DNA of 64,000 nucleotides from Microlunatus elymi (GTDB lineage: Bacteria > Actinomycetota > Actinomycetes > Propionibacteriales > Propionibacteriaceae): NCBI RefSeq assembly GCF_007362775.1, contig NZ_CP041692.1, forward strand, positions 434,001-498,000, given 5' to 3'. The position numbers were made by a program, and so were the translations under genes. Below the pieces are notes generated by a model. It had not been told where the DNA came from, did not search any database, and saw nothing but the letters and a program-made list of their open reading frames with translations. Of the stretch, positions 18,067 to 26,824 are shown one piece after another; the stretch's first letter is position 1; each line of letters begins with the position of its first letter.

Positions 18067-18981
18067 ATGGACGTCGCTCATCTGGAGCTGTTGCGGGAGC
18101 TTGCCGACCGGGGCAGCGTGACCGAGGTGGCACGGGCCACCGGGAAGACCACCTCGGCGGTGTCGCAGCAGTTGCGGCTGCTGCAGCGTGACGTCGGCGT
18201 GGCGCTGGTCGAACGGTTCGGCCGCGGGGTCCGGCTGACCGATGCCGGCTGGGCGCTGGCCCGCACCGCAACCCGGGTGGCCAGTGCGCTGGCCGAGGCC
18301 CAGGCGGAGTGGGACAGCTATCGGGACACCGCGTCCGGCACCGTACGACTGGCGTTCTTCTTCTCTGCCGGGGAGTTGCTGGTGCCGGGATTGCTGCGGC
18401 GGATGGCCGACTTTCCCGAGATCGAGTTGATCACCGAGGAGCGTGACGTCGGCGAAGGCGAGTTCGATCCGCTGATCGCCGACTACGACCTGGTGATCGC
18501 GCACAGTGCCGACGACGGCACCGAACTCGTACGCCGTGACGTCGCGGTCACCCAGTTGGTCCGCGAACCGCTCGACGTCGGCGTGCCGCTGGATCACCGG
18601 CTGGCCGGCCGGAGGAGCGTCAGCGCCGACGAGGTGATCGACGATCCCTGGATCGGTGTCCCGCCGGACTTCCCGCTGGATCGGGTGTTGAGCGCGGTGG
18701 CGATGCAGGCGGGCCGCTCGGCCAAGATCATCTTCCGCTCCACCCATCTGCCGTTGATCGAGAATTTGGTTGCCGACGGTCAGGGGGTGGCCCTGCTGCC
18801 CCGACACACCTCCCGCGGCCGATCCGCCGGCCGCTTCGACCTGCTCCCGTTGACCGGACTGCGGGCCGGCCGCTACCTGGAGATCCTGTCGCGCCCGGAC
18901 CGCGCCGCCCGCCGGGCCGTCCGCGTCGTACGGGATGCCCTCGTCGCCGAAGCCGCCGCCGCAACTGCACCGAGCACCTGA
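18067..18981 (+). CDS. LysR family transcriptional regulator
   Basis: 304 aa with an N-terminal winged helix (LRELADRGSVTEVARATGKTTSAVSQQLRLLQRDVGVALVERFGRGVRLTDAG in parts, residues 6-60) and a periplasmic-binding-type effector domain. Probably controls itself and the divergent EamA exporter in response to the exported compound. No clear T-N11-A box could be fixed in the 72-bp gap. It converges on the ABC permease gene through a long palindrome. Confidence 0.92.
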   Translation: MDVAHLELLRELADRGSVTEVARATGKTTSAVSQQLRLLQRDVGVALVERFGRGVRLTDAGWALARTATRVASALAEAQAEWDSYRDTASGTVRLAFFFSAGELLVPGLLRRMADFPEIELITEERDVGEGEFDPLIADYDLVIAHSADDGTELVRRDVAVTQLVREPLDVGVPLDHRLAGRRSVSADEVIDDPWIGVPPDFPLDRVLSAVAMQAGRSAKIIFRSTHLPLIENLVADGQGVALLPRHTSRGRSAGRFDLLPLTGLRAGRYLEILSRPDRAARRAVRVVRDALVAEAAAATAPST

Positions 18982-19001
18982 ACGCTCCCCGCCCCCAACA
19001 G

Positions 19002-19063
19002 CCGCGCGCAAAACCCGCTGCCGCACGCGAAGTTTCGGGTGCGAGAGCGAGTTTTGCGCGCGG
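19002..19063. terminator. Nested palindrome between convergent genes
   Basis: Arms CCGCGCGCAAAACCCGCT (19002-19019) and AGCGAGTTTTGCGCGCGG (19046-19063) pair at 17 of 18 positions. Inside them CGCACGCGAA and TTCGGGTGCG pair at 9 of 10. It occupies the gap between the LysR gene and the ABC permease gene, which converge, so a bidirectional terminator is the simplest reading. Confidence 0.7.
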
Positions 19064-19080
19064 GCGTGAGGGTGGACGTC

Positions 19081-19890
19081 TCAGGAGCGGCGACGGCGGA
19101 AGAGCCAGGACCCCCAGACCGCGCTGACGATCAGGATCAACAGGCACCAGCCGAGCGCCAACCATCCGCTGTGGCCCATCGGAGTGCCCATCAGCAGCGA
19201 GCGCATCGCCTCGATGATCGGGGTGATCGGCTGGTTCTCGGCGAACCACTGCAGCCATTCGGGCATGGTGTCCACCGGCACGAAGGCGCTGGACAGGTAC
19301 GGCACGAACATGATCACGAAGGTGTAGTTGTTGGCCGCCGAGGTCGACCGGGCCAGGATGCCGAGGGCAGCGAACAACGTCGTGATGCTGAGGATGTAGA
19401 GGGCAACCAGGCCGATGGCGCCGAGCCAACCGAGCACGTCGGCGCCCGGACGAAAGCCGATCAGGACGCCGACCACGACGACGATCCCGGTGGCGACGAG
19501 GTTGCGCAGCAGGCTCGCCACCACGTGCCCGCCGATCACCATCGGACTGTGCAACGGCATGGTCCGGAACCGGTTGATCACGCCGTTGGTCATGTCCTCG
19601 GCAACCGCAACCGCGGTGGTCGCCGCGCCGAACCCGGCGCAGAGCAGAATCACGCCCGGTACGACGTAGTTGACGTACTGCCCGCTCTGGTCGAGCGCGC
19701 CGCCGAAGACGTAGACGAACAGCAGCATCAAGATCACCGGCATCGCCACCGCCATGATCAGCGCCTCGGGGTCGCGGATCGAGTGCCGGATGCTGCGTTG
19801 GATGAAGGTGAGTTGAGTGGTCAATGCGCTGGGCTTGCCGGTACGAAGTGCCGGACCGTCGACGGTCCAAGCGGTGTTGATCATGGTCAC
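19081..19890 (-). CDS. ABC-2 type permease (DrrB-like)
   Basis: 269 aa with six membrane helices and the ABC-2 signature pattern (NYVVPGVILLCAGFGAATTAVAVAEDMTNGVINRFRTMPL in parts). This matches daunorubicin-type DrrB export permeases. The GTG start overlaps the ATPase stop (GTGA), showing tight coupling. It is the last gene of a three-gene operon with the ATPase and a FAD monooxygenase and probably exports a hydrophobic toxic compound. Confidence 0.92.
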   Translation of the reverse strand: MTMINTAWTVDGPALRTGKPSALTTQLTFIQRSIRHSIRDPEALIMAVAMPVILMLLFVYVFGGALDQSGQYVNYVVPGVILLCAGFGAATTAVAVAEDMTNGVINRFRTMPLHSPMVIGGHVVASLLRNLVATGIVVVVGVLIGFRPGADVLGWLGAIGLVALYILSITTLFAALGILARSTSAANNYTFVIMFVPYLSSAFVPVDTMPEWLQWFAENQPITPIIEAMRSLLMGTPMGHSGWLALGWCLLILIVSAVWGSWLFRRRRS

Positions 19891-20801
19891 GCTGCGTCCC
19901 TCTCGTCATGATCACCGGAATCGGTTCGCTGTCCGGTGAGTTGCAGGAAGACGTCGTCCAGGCTCGGTCTGCGCACGCTCACCCGCAGTCGGCGGTCGTC
20001 GGCATCCAAGTCGGCCAGGACCTGTTGCAGGCCTCGTACGGTGCCGTCGGTTCCGACCTCGTTGATCAACCGGTCGTCGCCGTCGCGCAACTCGAGGACG
20101 TCGGTGCCGACCTGCGCCTTGAGCTCACGCGGCGATCCTTCGGCCACCACGCTGCCGTTGTTGATCACCGCGACCCGGTCGGCGAGGTGGTCGGCCTCCT
20201 CCAGGTATTGGGTGGTCAGGAAGACGGTCGCGCCGACCTCGGTCAAGGTCGCGATCACGGCCCAGAGTTCTTGCCTGCTTCGGGTATCGAGTCCGGTGGT
20301 GGGTTCGTCCAGGAAGATCACCGACGGGATGCTGATCAGACCGAGCGCGAGGTCGAGTCGGCGACGCATCCCGCCGGAGTAGCCCTTGACGGACCTGGCG
20401 GCGGCATCGACAAGATCGAATTGCACCAGCAGTTGGTCGCTGCGGTCACGTGCCTGGCTGCGGCTCAGTCCGGACAGCCGGCACATCATGATCAAGTTCT
20501 CCCGGCCGGTCAGGATCTCGTCCACCGCTGCGTACTGGCCGGTCAGGCTGATCGCCGTCTTGACCTTGGCACGCTCGCGGACGACGTCGAAGCCGGCGAT
20601 CGACGCACGGCCGGCATCGGGTGGCAGCAGCGTGGACAGGATGTTGATCAAGGTGGTCTTGCCGGCCCCGTTCGGGCCGAGCAGCGCGAAGACCTGGCCG
20701 GCTGTCACCCGAAGGTCCAGCCCGGTCAGCACTTGCTTGTTGCCGAAGACCTTGGTCAGCCCCCGGGTTTCGATGGCGTACGGGTTCGATGCGGAAGACA
20801 T
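19887..20801 (-). CDS. ABC transporter ATPase (DrrA-like)
   Basis: 304 aa. Walker A GPNGAGKTT, signature YSGGMRRRLD, Walker B VIFLDEPTTGLD and the C-terminal segment VRRPSLDDVFLQLTGQ are typical of the DrrA subfamily of drug exporters. ATG 20801 has GAAAGGA at a proper distance. It lies 50 bp after the monooxygenase stop and overlaps the permease start. Confidence 0.95.
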   Translation of the reverse strand: MSSASNPYAIETRGLTKVFGNKQVLTGLDLRVTAGQVFALLGPNGAGKTTLINILSTLLPPDAGRASIAGFDVVRERAKVKTAISLTGQYAAVDEILTGRENLIMMCRLSGLSRSQARDRSDQLLVQFDLVDAAARSVKGYSGGMRRRLDLALGLISIPSVIFLDEPTTGLDTRSRQELWAVIATLTEVGATVFLTTQYLEEADHLADRVAVINNGSVVAEGSPRELKAQVGTDVLELRDGDDRLINEVGTDGTVRGLQQVLADLDADDRRLRVSVRRPSLDDVFLQLTGQRTDSGDHDERDAA

Positions 20802-20851
20802 GTTGGCGTCCTTTCTCGAAGAATGTCCTGTGTCGGTTGGGATGTGGCGAC

Positions 20852-22072
20852 TCAGCAAATCGGCACGGTGGCGCCGAGCGGATAGCCCGGCAGATCGATC
20901 GCGTCCGCCCTGGCGAACTGCCGAACCATCAGTTGGCGCATCGGCCAGTGCATGCTGGCGCGCATCGACGCCGTCCGCAGCCAGAGTGCGAGTCGGCTGT
21001 CCGGGGCATAGCCGCCGATGCCGCCGGGCGGCAGTTGCTGCGCCTGCTTCACGTACGGACGCATCAGCTGCTCGTAGCTGATCAGGGCCCGTCGGTGATC
21101 ACCTGGGTTGGTGGCCAGTTCGCCGGCCAGCACATAGGCGCCGACGAGCGCGAGGCTGGTGCCCAGACCGGTGAGCGGGCTGGCGCAGTAGCCGGCGTCG
21201 CCGAGCAACACGACGCGGTCGCGATGCCAATGCGGCAAGTGGATCTGGTCCATCGAGTCGAAGCCGAAGTCGTCGGCCGTGGACATCCCGTCCAGCAACC
21301 GTGGAATCCGCCAGCCGGCGTCGCGGAATCGCTGCCGAAGATGATCTTGTTGTGCAGCGATGTCGCGACGATCGTACGTCAGCGGTCCGGACCGGAAGCT
21401 CAACGCAGCCTTGATTTCGTCCGGTCCGTGCCCCGGCCGAACCATCGCCGTCAGCCCGCCTGGTGCGTTGTACATCTGCACCCAGCCGTCAAGATCGAAT
21501 TCGGCACCGACGGTGAACCAAGATGTGTAGCAGCCGAGCGGCCGGACGGCAGTCCTGTCATCGAAGGCAAGTCCGCGAACGACAGAGTGAGAGCCGTCGG
21601 CACCGATCACCAGTCGGCAGCGGATGGGTTCGGAGTTCTCCAGGGTGACGGTGACGCCGTGATCGTCGACGTCGATGGCCGTAATGGTGTCGTCGAAGAT
21701 GTAGTCGGTGTCCGGCAGGGTGGCCCGGTAGAGCAGTTCGGCCAGATCGCCGCGCAGGATCTCGATCTCGGACACGATGCCTTCTCCGTCGAACGCATCG
21801 ACCGGCATCCGGAGCAGGTTCCGTCCGTTGGCGTCGACAACAGCGAGCCCACGCTGGTCGGTGGCGATCGTACGAGCCTGATCGAGCAGCCCCATCCGTT
21901 CGACCACGGTGCGGCCGGCGCCGCGGACGTCTACGGCTTGGCCACCCTTCCGGGGTTGCGGTGCCCGTTCGACGACGATCACCCGCTGTCCGGCCCGACC
22001 CAACCAGAAGGCGGCGGCCGCACCGGCGATGCCGCCTCCGCAGATCAGTACGTCGATCTCGTTCATGATCAT
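20852..22072 (-). CDS. FAD-dependent monooxygenase (TetX/aromatic hydroxylase type)
   Basis: About 406 aa. An N-terminal Rossmann motif (DVLICGGGIAGAAAAFWLGRAG) binds FAD, and DRVVLLGDAGYCASPLTGLGTSLAL is the second FAD motif with the GD pair. The family hydroxylates aromatic compounds, including antibiotics such as tetracyclines and rifamycins. The start at 22072 follows AAAGGA closely; ATG 22066 is also possible. It is the first gene of the operon with the DrrAB-like exporter and faces the TetR gene across an operator-rich gap. Confidence 0.9.
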   Translation of the reverse strand: MIMNEIDVLICGGGIAGAAAAFWLGRAGQRVIVVERAPQPRKGGQAVDVRGAGRTVVERMGLLDQARTIATDQRGLAVVDANGRNLLRMPVDAFDGEGIVSEIEILRGDLAELLYRATLPDTDYIFDDTITAIDVDDHGVTVTLENSEPIRCRLVIGADGSHSVVRGLAFDDRTAVRPLGCYTSWFTVGAEFDLDGWVQMYNAPGGLTAMVRPGHGPDEIKAALSFRSGPLTYDRRDIAAQQDHLRQRFRDAGWRIPRLLDGMSTADDFGFDSMDQIHLPHWHRDRVVLLGDAGYCASPLTGLGTSLALVGAYVLAGELATNPGDHRRALISYEQLMRPYVKQAQQLPPGGIGGYAPDSRLALWLRTASMRASMHWPMRQLMVRQFARADAIDLPGYPLGATVPIC

Positions 22073-22081
22073 CAAGTCCTT

Positions 22082-22146
22082 TGTGTGCGTCGTACACAGC
22101 GTGTGGCGTACACAGAGTATTACATGCACAGAGTGCGATGTACACA
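22082..22146. promoter_or_regulatory. Operator array and promoter between monooxygenase and TetR genes
   Basis: The gap holds repeated CACAG elements: GTACACAG at 22092-22099, 22108-22115 and 22140-22147, with a variant GCACAG in between. Short palindromes are TGTGT-N7-ACACA (22082-22098) and GTGT-N5-ACAC (22101-22113). On the reverse strand a promoter for the monooxygenase operon fits: TGTACA at 22139-22144, a 16-bp spacer and TAATAC at 22117-22122. The repeats cover and follow this promoter, so TetR binding here would block it. Confidence 0.65.
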
Positions 22147-22196
22147 GTTCATTTTCGAGCCGCTAGAGTCGCCGGTGCGGATGGAGGGAGCGACAG

Positions 22197-23189
22197 ATGA
22201 GCGATGCCTCGGACCTGGGGCTGCCGCGCGCGGTGGCGATCGCGTGGGGCATGGTCGCCGACCCGCAGCGCGGGCCGAAGCGGGAGCTCAGCCATGAGCG
22301 CATCGTGGAGGCGGCGATCGAACTCGCCGACGCCGAGGGGATCGGCGCGGTGACGATGAGCAAGGTCGCCTCGTCGCTGGGCTTCACCACGATGGCGCTG
22401 TATCGCTACGTCACCGCCAAGGACGACCTGCTGCAGCTGATGCAGGACGCGGTACTGGAGCAGCTGCTCGGCACCGCCGATCCGGAGCTTCAACCACAGC
22501 GTGAGGACCAGGTCGGCTCGGGGTGGGAACGGGAGCTGCGCTTGATCGCCGACCAGCTGTATGCGATGTATCGCGAACACCCCTGGATGATCGAAATCCC
22601 GGTCGCCTCGGCGCAGCTGCTGATGCCGAACAATCTCGCCCTGGTGGACAGCGCCATGCGGGCCATGCGGCAGCTGCCGATCGCAGACCACGAGAAGATC
22701 GGTGCGCTGTTGCTGATCAGCACCTTCGTCCGCGGCGCCGCCGACCTGGTTCGCGACATCGGCGGCCGGATCGACCCGGTGATCGGCGGCGCACCCGGCA
22801 GCCGGGCACAGTTGATCAAGGAACTGATCAGCGAGGAACGCTATCCCTACCTGCGTCCGCTGGTCGAGTCCGGCATCTACACCGCCGGTGTGGACGCCCC
22901 GGTCGACGACGATCCCAGCGACTACGACTTCGGCATCCAGTTGATCTTGGCCGGCATCGCCAACCACGCCGCCGATCCGAGCCAGCAGATGGGGGCGGCG
23001 ACCTCCGAGCCCGGCTTCAAGTCCGATGATCAACTTGCCGAGGCGCTGACGGTTGATCATGTCCGCAAGGACCCCAAGGTCAAGGACGCCGTCCGCCGCC
23101 GCCGCGAAGCCGAGACGAAGCTCCGCGAGGCGCGCAAACGCGAACGCGACCAGATCAAGAGCGCCCTCGAACGGGGCCCCAAGTCCTGA
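22197..23189 (+). CDS. TetR/AcrR family regulator
   Basis: 330 aa, long for the family. The DNA-binding domain is residues about 30-75 (ELSHERIVEAAIELADAEGI and FTTMALYRYVTAKDDLLQLM). The C-terminal half matches the TetR_C ligand domain of actinobacterial drug-response repressors; the last 50 residues are highly charged and unusual. The ribosome site GGAGGGAG precedes ATG 22197. Divergent from the monooxygenase-DrrAB operon, which it probably represses until a drug binds. Confidence 0.92.
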   Translation: MSDASDLGLPRAVAIAWGMVADPQRGPKRELSHERIVEAAIELADAEGIGAVTMSKVASSLGFTTMALYRYVTAKDDLLQLMQDAVLEQLLGTADPELQPQREDQVGSGWERELRLIADQLYAMYREHPWMIEIPVASAQLLMPNNLALVDSAMRAMRQLPIADHEKIGALLLISTFVRGAADLVRDIGGRIDPVIGGAPGSRAQLIKELISEERYPYLRPLVESGIYTAGVDAPVDDDPSDYDFGIQLILAGIANHAADPSQQMGAATSEPGFKSDDQLAEALTVDHVRKDPKVKDAVRRRREAETKLREARKRERDQIKSALERGPKS

Positions 23190-23220
23190 CAAGTTCGCCG
23201 ACGGATGCTCCCGGACACCT

Positions 23221-23243
23221 CCATTGGCATAAAATGCCAATGG
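23221..23243. promoter_or_regulatory. ParD operator palindrome over the -10 region
   Basis: Arms CCATTGGCAT and ATGCCAATGG surround AAA and form a perfect 10-bp inverted repeat. TAAAAT at 23230-23235, a likely -10 element, lies at its centre. It is directly upstream of the antitoxin ribosome site, the usual place for autoregulation by a ribbon-helix-helix antitoxin. Confidence 0.75.
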
Positions 23244-23253
23244 AGGTGATCTC

Positions 23254-23541
23254 GTGGCGACGAGGAATGTGGTGCTGAGCGATCATCAATATGAGCTGGT
23301 CGAGTCATTGGTGGCGTCTGGCCGCTACCAGAACGCCAGTGAGGTGCTGCGCGAAGGTCTCCGTCTCCTGGAGCGGCAGGAGGCCCAGGACGCTGCGAAG
23401 ATCGCGGCTCTGCGTGACGCGTCCGAAAAGGGATGGTTGGACCTCGCCGCCGGCCGATTCGACGAGGTTGCCGATGAGGGCCTCGACGACTTCATCGGTC
23501 AACTCGGGGCTCAAGCAGCGCGGGCCCAGCGGGCCGGCTGA
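23254..23541 (+). CDS. parD: ParD-like antitoxin
   Basis: 95 aa. The N-terminal ribbon-helix-helix (RNVVLSDHQYELVESLVASG and ASEVLREGLRLLERQE) is characteristic of type II ParD antitoxins; the C-terminal helix would wrap the toxin. GTG 23254 is preceded by the very strong ribosome site GGAGGTGAT. It neutralises the downstream ParE and should repress the pair through the palindrome at 23221-23243. Confidence 0.93.
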   Translation: MATRNVVLSDHQYELVESLVASGRYQNASEVLREGLRLLERQEAQDAAKIAALRDASEKGWLDLAAGRFDEVADEGLDDFIGQLGAQAARAQRAG

Positions 23542-23543
23542 GC

Positions 23544-23900
23544 GTGCGGTATCGCCTCACCCGTGCTGTCCAGGCCGACATCGTCTCGATTCTGGCGTGG
23601 TCTGAGGAGCAGTTCGGCGAGGAGGCACGCGAGCGCTATCAAGCCTTGATCGCCGCTGCCGTTCGCGATGCGGCCTCGAACCCTGACCCTGTGGGCCGCA
23701 TCGCGCGTCCTGAACTGGGAGCTGAGGTGTTCTCGTGGCATCTGGCGCAGAGTCGTTCACGCTCCCGCGGAGGCATTGTCCGCCGGCCACGCCACTTCTT
23801 GATCTGCCGTCGCGAGGGTGAGGTGCTGGTTGTCGGCCGCGTCCTCCATGACGCGATGGATCCGCGCCGCCACGTTGACCCTCGGCAGTCCGGGGAATAG
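23544..23900 (+). CDS. parE: ParE/RelE-superfamily toxin
   Basis: 118 aa, starting GTG two bases after the ParD stop. The pattern YRLTRAVQADIVSILAWSEEQFGEEARERYQALI and the end VVGRVLHDAMDPRRHV are typical of ParE, which poisons DNA gyrase, rather than mRNA-cleaving RelE. The middle (SRSRSRGGIVRRPRHFLICRR) contains the beta-strands of the core. Complete and apparently intact. Confidence 0.9.
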   Translation: MRYRLTRAVQADIVSILAWSEEQFGEEARERYQALIAAAVRDAASNPDPVGRIARPELGAEVFSWHLAQSRSRSRGGIVRRPRHFLICRREGEVLVVGRVLHDAMDPRRHVDPRQSGE

Positions 23901-24002
23901 AGATCGCCCCAGCTGGCTGAGGCTGTCGGGCTCGTCGTGCTGACCATCGCCCTGCAAGTCGCCGACAAGGTCCGTACGGTACGCCTTCTCAGGACTCTCG
24001 GG

Positions 24003-25676
24003 TCAGCAGATCTTCCCAGGGTTGAGGTTGCGGCCCGGGTCGGTGGCTGCGAAGAGGCCCTTCATGATCTTGGAACCGGCCGGAGAGATGTCCTGCGACA
24101 GCCAGGCCGAGTGCTCGGTGCCGACGGCGTGGTGGTGGGACAGGGTGCCGCCGTTGTCGATGAAGGACTGCTGGATCGCCGACTTCACCTTGTCGTAGAG
24201 CGGCATCGGGTCGCGATCGCCGTACACGAAGGCGAAGGTGAAGTAGAGGCAGGCGCCGGTGTGGTACGAGTGCGACAGGTGGCACATCACCCACCCCGGG
24301 TCGATGCCCAACTCCTCGTACGCGTCGTTGGCGGCCTGAATCGTGTTGTAGTACAGGTCTTTCAGCCGACTCCACGGCCCGGCTGTCTCGGACACGTCGG
24401 CCGCGCCGCCCCAGTCGAGCAGGAAATCGCGGATGTACGGAGTGTCGAACTTCTTCTGGTCGTACAACACGCCCGGGCCCTTGCCGACCCCGATGCCGCC
24501 GTGCTTCTTGACGATCTCCTTGACCTCGGACTGCTGCCGGGACACGTGCTGCTTGGTGCCCTCGAAGCCGACGAAGGACAAGCACATCTTGTCCAGGTCC
24601 CAGCCGCGCCGCTTCAGCACCTTGAACAGAATCGCCTGTCCAGCAGAGGATTTCTTCGCCGTGGCCATGGTGAAGCCGGTCTCCCGAGCATCGGAGACCC
24701 GGGTGATCGACGGCCGCGAGTCCAGCAGCGAGATCTCTTGCATCGCCTCTAGGCCGGCGTCGAACGTGGGGAAGAAGTAGGCCAGGATCACGCGTTCGTC
24801 GGGCAGCCGGTGCACCTGGGCGTTCACCTCGGTGATCACGCCCAGCCGACCCTCGCTGCCCAAGATCATTTCCCGAACGCTCGGCCCGGTCGAGGTGCTC
24901 GGCAGCGGCCGCAACGCCAACGGACCGCCGGGGGTGGCGACCCGGACACCGCGGGTGATGTCGGAGATGTCGCCGTACTTGTCGGACTGCATGCCCGACG
25001 AACGGGTGGCGACCCAGCCGCCGATGGTGGAGTGAGTGAAGCTGTCCGGGTAGTGGCCGACGGTCCAGCCCCGCTGGTTGAGCTGTTCCTCCAGGTCCGG
25101 ACCCTGGGTGCCCGCTTGGACGGTCGCCAGCCCGGAGTCCTCGTCGATGTCGAGGACCTTGCTCATCCGGCCCATGTCCAGCGAGATCACCGTACGGGTC
25201 TCGGCGGGCGGCGGCTCCAGGCTGCCGGAGATGTTGCTGCCGCCACCGAACGGGATCAGCACCGCATCCGCGGCCACCGCCAGGTCGACGACGCTCTGCA
25301 CCTCGTCGTTGTCGCCCGGGTAGACGACGACGTCGGGCACCCGTGGGAAGTCGCCGGCTCGGACCCGCAGCAGGTCCCGGATCGACTTGCCGTAGGTGTG
25401 CACCACCCGGTCCTCGTCGTCGGTGACCACGAACTCCTCGCCGACCGTGCCCTTGAGCTGAGTCATCAGGTCGTCGGAGATCTTGGCCGCCGGCACCACC
25501 AGCTGGCTGAAGTCGACCGAGGTGGGCGGCGCCTCACCGGTCAGGTCCAGGCCGACCGCCTTCTTCACGAACGGCGCGAATTTCGGCTTGTCGTCGAAGT
25601 GGAAGGCGACGCCCTCGACGCCCCAGCCCCACCACTTCATGTGCTTGACCGAGTTCTGTCCAGTGCTGGCGGCCAT
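24003..25676 (-). CDS. Alkyldihydroxyacetonephosphate synthase-like FAD enzyme
   Basis: 557 aa. The PCMH-type FAD domain includes PFGGGSNISGSLEPP, the FAD phosphate loop of the AGPS/VAO family, and the C-terminal HHHAVGTEHSAW and HSYHTGACLYFTF segments match alkyl-DHAP synthases, where histidines act in catalysis. AGPS exchanges the acyl group of acyl-DHAP for a fatty alcohol, making the ether bond of ether lipids. The next gene on the same strand order is an acyltransferase, which could provide acyl-DHAP. Other FAD oxidases of the family cannot be fully excluded. Confidence 0.87.
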   Translation of the reverse strand: MAASTGQNSVKHMKWWGWGVEGVAFHFDDKPKFAPFVKKAVGLDLTGEAPPTSVDFSQLVVPAAKISDDLMTQLKGTVGEEFVVTDDEDRVVHTYGKSIRDLLRVRAGDFPRVPDVVVYPGDNDEVQSVVDLAVAADAVLIPFGGGSNISGSLEPPPAETRTVISLDMGRMSKVLDIDEDSGLATVQAGTQGPDLEEQLNQRGWTVGHYPDSFTHSTIGGWVATRSSGMQSDKYGDISDITRGVRVATPGGPLALRPLPSTSTGPSVREMILGSEGRLGVITEVNAQVHRLPDERVILAYFFPTFDAGLEAMQEISLLDSRPSITRVSDARETGFTMATAKKSSAGQAILFKVLKRRGWDLDKMCLSFVGFEGTKQHVSRQQSEVKEIVKKHGGIGVGKGPGVLYDQKKFDTPYIRDFLLDWGGAADVSETAGPWSRLKDLYYNTIQAANDAYEELGIDPGWVMCHLSHSYHTGACLYFTFAFVYGDRDPMPLYDKVKSAIQQSFIDNGGTLSHHHAVGTEHSAWLSQDISPAGSKIMKGLFAATDPGRNLNPGKIC

Positions 25677-25772
25677 GCATCCTCTTTCCGGGCATCACCG
25701 CAGCCTGCCGGCGTACCCCGGCTGCGGCGTTCTTGTTCGAATCGATGTCAGACGGTTCGGAACCGAACCGTC

Positions 25773-26474
25773 TCAGTTGATCTTGCCACGGGCCCGATCG
25801 TCGCGCTCACGCCGCTCCATCGCTTCGTCGGTGAGCGCGCGGACCTCCTTGGCCAGCCGGTCGGAGAAGTCGACGGCGTCCTCTTCCGGGAACGCGGACA
25901 TCGGGCGGCCGATGTTGAGCGTGACCGGCGGGCGACCGCTCTTCGGCCAGCTGGCGCCCTTGGGCATCGCGTCGTACGCGCCGGCAATGGCAACCGGTAC
26001 ACAGGGCACACCCTGGCTGATCGACAATGCGGCGGCTCCGGGCTTGAACGCTGCCATCTCACCGCTCATCGAGCGGGTGCCCTCCGGAAACAACAGCAGG
26101 GGTACGCCGGCATTCAGCAACTGCCGCGTCATCCCGTTGCGGCCGCGCACCTTGGTGCGTTCGACCGGGAAGGAGTTGAAGAACAGTTCGGTCAGCGTAC
26201 GGCTCCAGCGGACCTGGTAGAAGTAGTCGGCCGCGGTCCCGGTGGCCAGGTAGCGGGTCGCCTTCCGTGGCAGCGCACCCATCAGCAGCGGCGCGTCCAG
26301 GTGACTGGAATGGTTGGCGACCACGATGTACGGCGGCTCCACCCCGTCAAGGTGCTCGGTGCCGTACACCTTGACCGAAAGCAACGACCAGATGAACGGT
26401 CGCATCAGCCCGCGCTGCGCGAAGAAACGCAGGCCCGCGTGCCCCCGTGAGGTGTATCGGCTGGCATCCGTCAT
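25773..26474 (-). CDS. 1-acyl-glycerol-3-phosphate acyltransferase family protein
   Basis: 233 aa with the PlsC motifs NHSSHLDAPL (HX4D) and FPEGTRS, so it should transfer an acyl chain to a glycerol- or DHAP-phosphate at the membrane face. It lies about 95 bp upstream of the AGPS-like gene in the same direction, and both may work in ether-lipid synthesis. The start ATG 26474 fits family length; the open frame runs to 26573 without support. Confidence 0.88.
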   Translation of the reverse strand: MTDASRYTSRGHAGLRFFAQRGLMRPFIWSLLSVKVYGTEHLDGVEPPYIVVANHSSHLDAPLLMGALPRKATRYLATGTAADYFYQVRWSRTLTELFFNSFPVERTKVRGRNGMTRQLLNAGVPLLLFPEGTRSMSGEMAAFKPGAAALSISQGVPCVPVAIAGAYDAMPKGASWPKSGRPPVTLNIGRPMSAFPEEDAVDFSDRLAKEVRALTDEAMERRERDDRARGKIN

Positions 26475-26539
26475 TCGTTCACCATATATCTCGCGGTCGG
26501 GAAGTGCCGCTTCCGCCATTTTGGCGCGCGTGGTGCGTC

Positions 26540-26557
26540 CTGGGGGGCGACCCCCAG
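26540..26557. other. GCGA-tetraloop hairpin in a long gap
   Basis: CTGGGGG (26540-26546) and CCCCCAG (26551-26557) enclose GCGA, a GNRA-type loop. It sits in the 342-bp gap 26475-26816 between the acyltransferase start and the PaiB-like gene end. The rest of this gap holds GC-rich sequence with short palindromes and the direct repeats noted below; I see no gene in it. Confidence 0.5.
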
Positions 26558-26719
26558 ACCCCCGATACGCCAATCACCTCCACGCATGCGTCAACCCGTC
26601 GCCTCCGCTGCGCTGCGGCGTCGGTCTCGCTGCGCTCGACGAGCATGCAACGTTGCGCTGCAACCGTCGGGAATGTCCGAGCCACGGCCCTGGAGCGTTC
26701 GTGCTGGCGGACGATTGAC

Positions 26720-26824
26720 GGCAATCGCGAAGGGGCGGTTGAGAGGGGTTCACTCGGTTTCGTTGGTGGTGGCGGCCTGTGGTCGGCAATCGCGAAGGCG
26801 GCGGGTTCGGCGGGGTTCACTCGG
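26720..26824. repeat. Two imperfect 38-40 bp direct repeats
   Basis: Both copies begin GGCAATCGCGAAGG and end GGGGTTCACTCGG; they cover 26720-26757 and 26785-26824. The second copy includes the stop codon of the PaiB-like gene, so the first is an extra copy of that gene's 3' junction. Confidence 0.75.
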
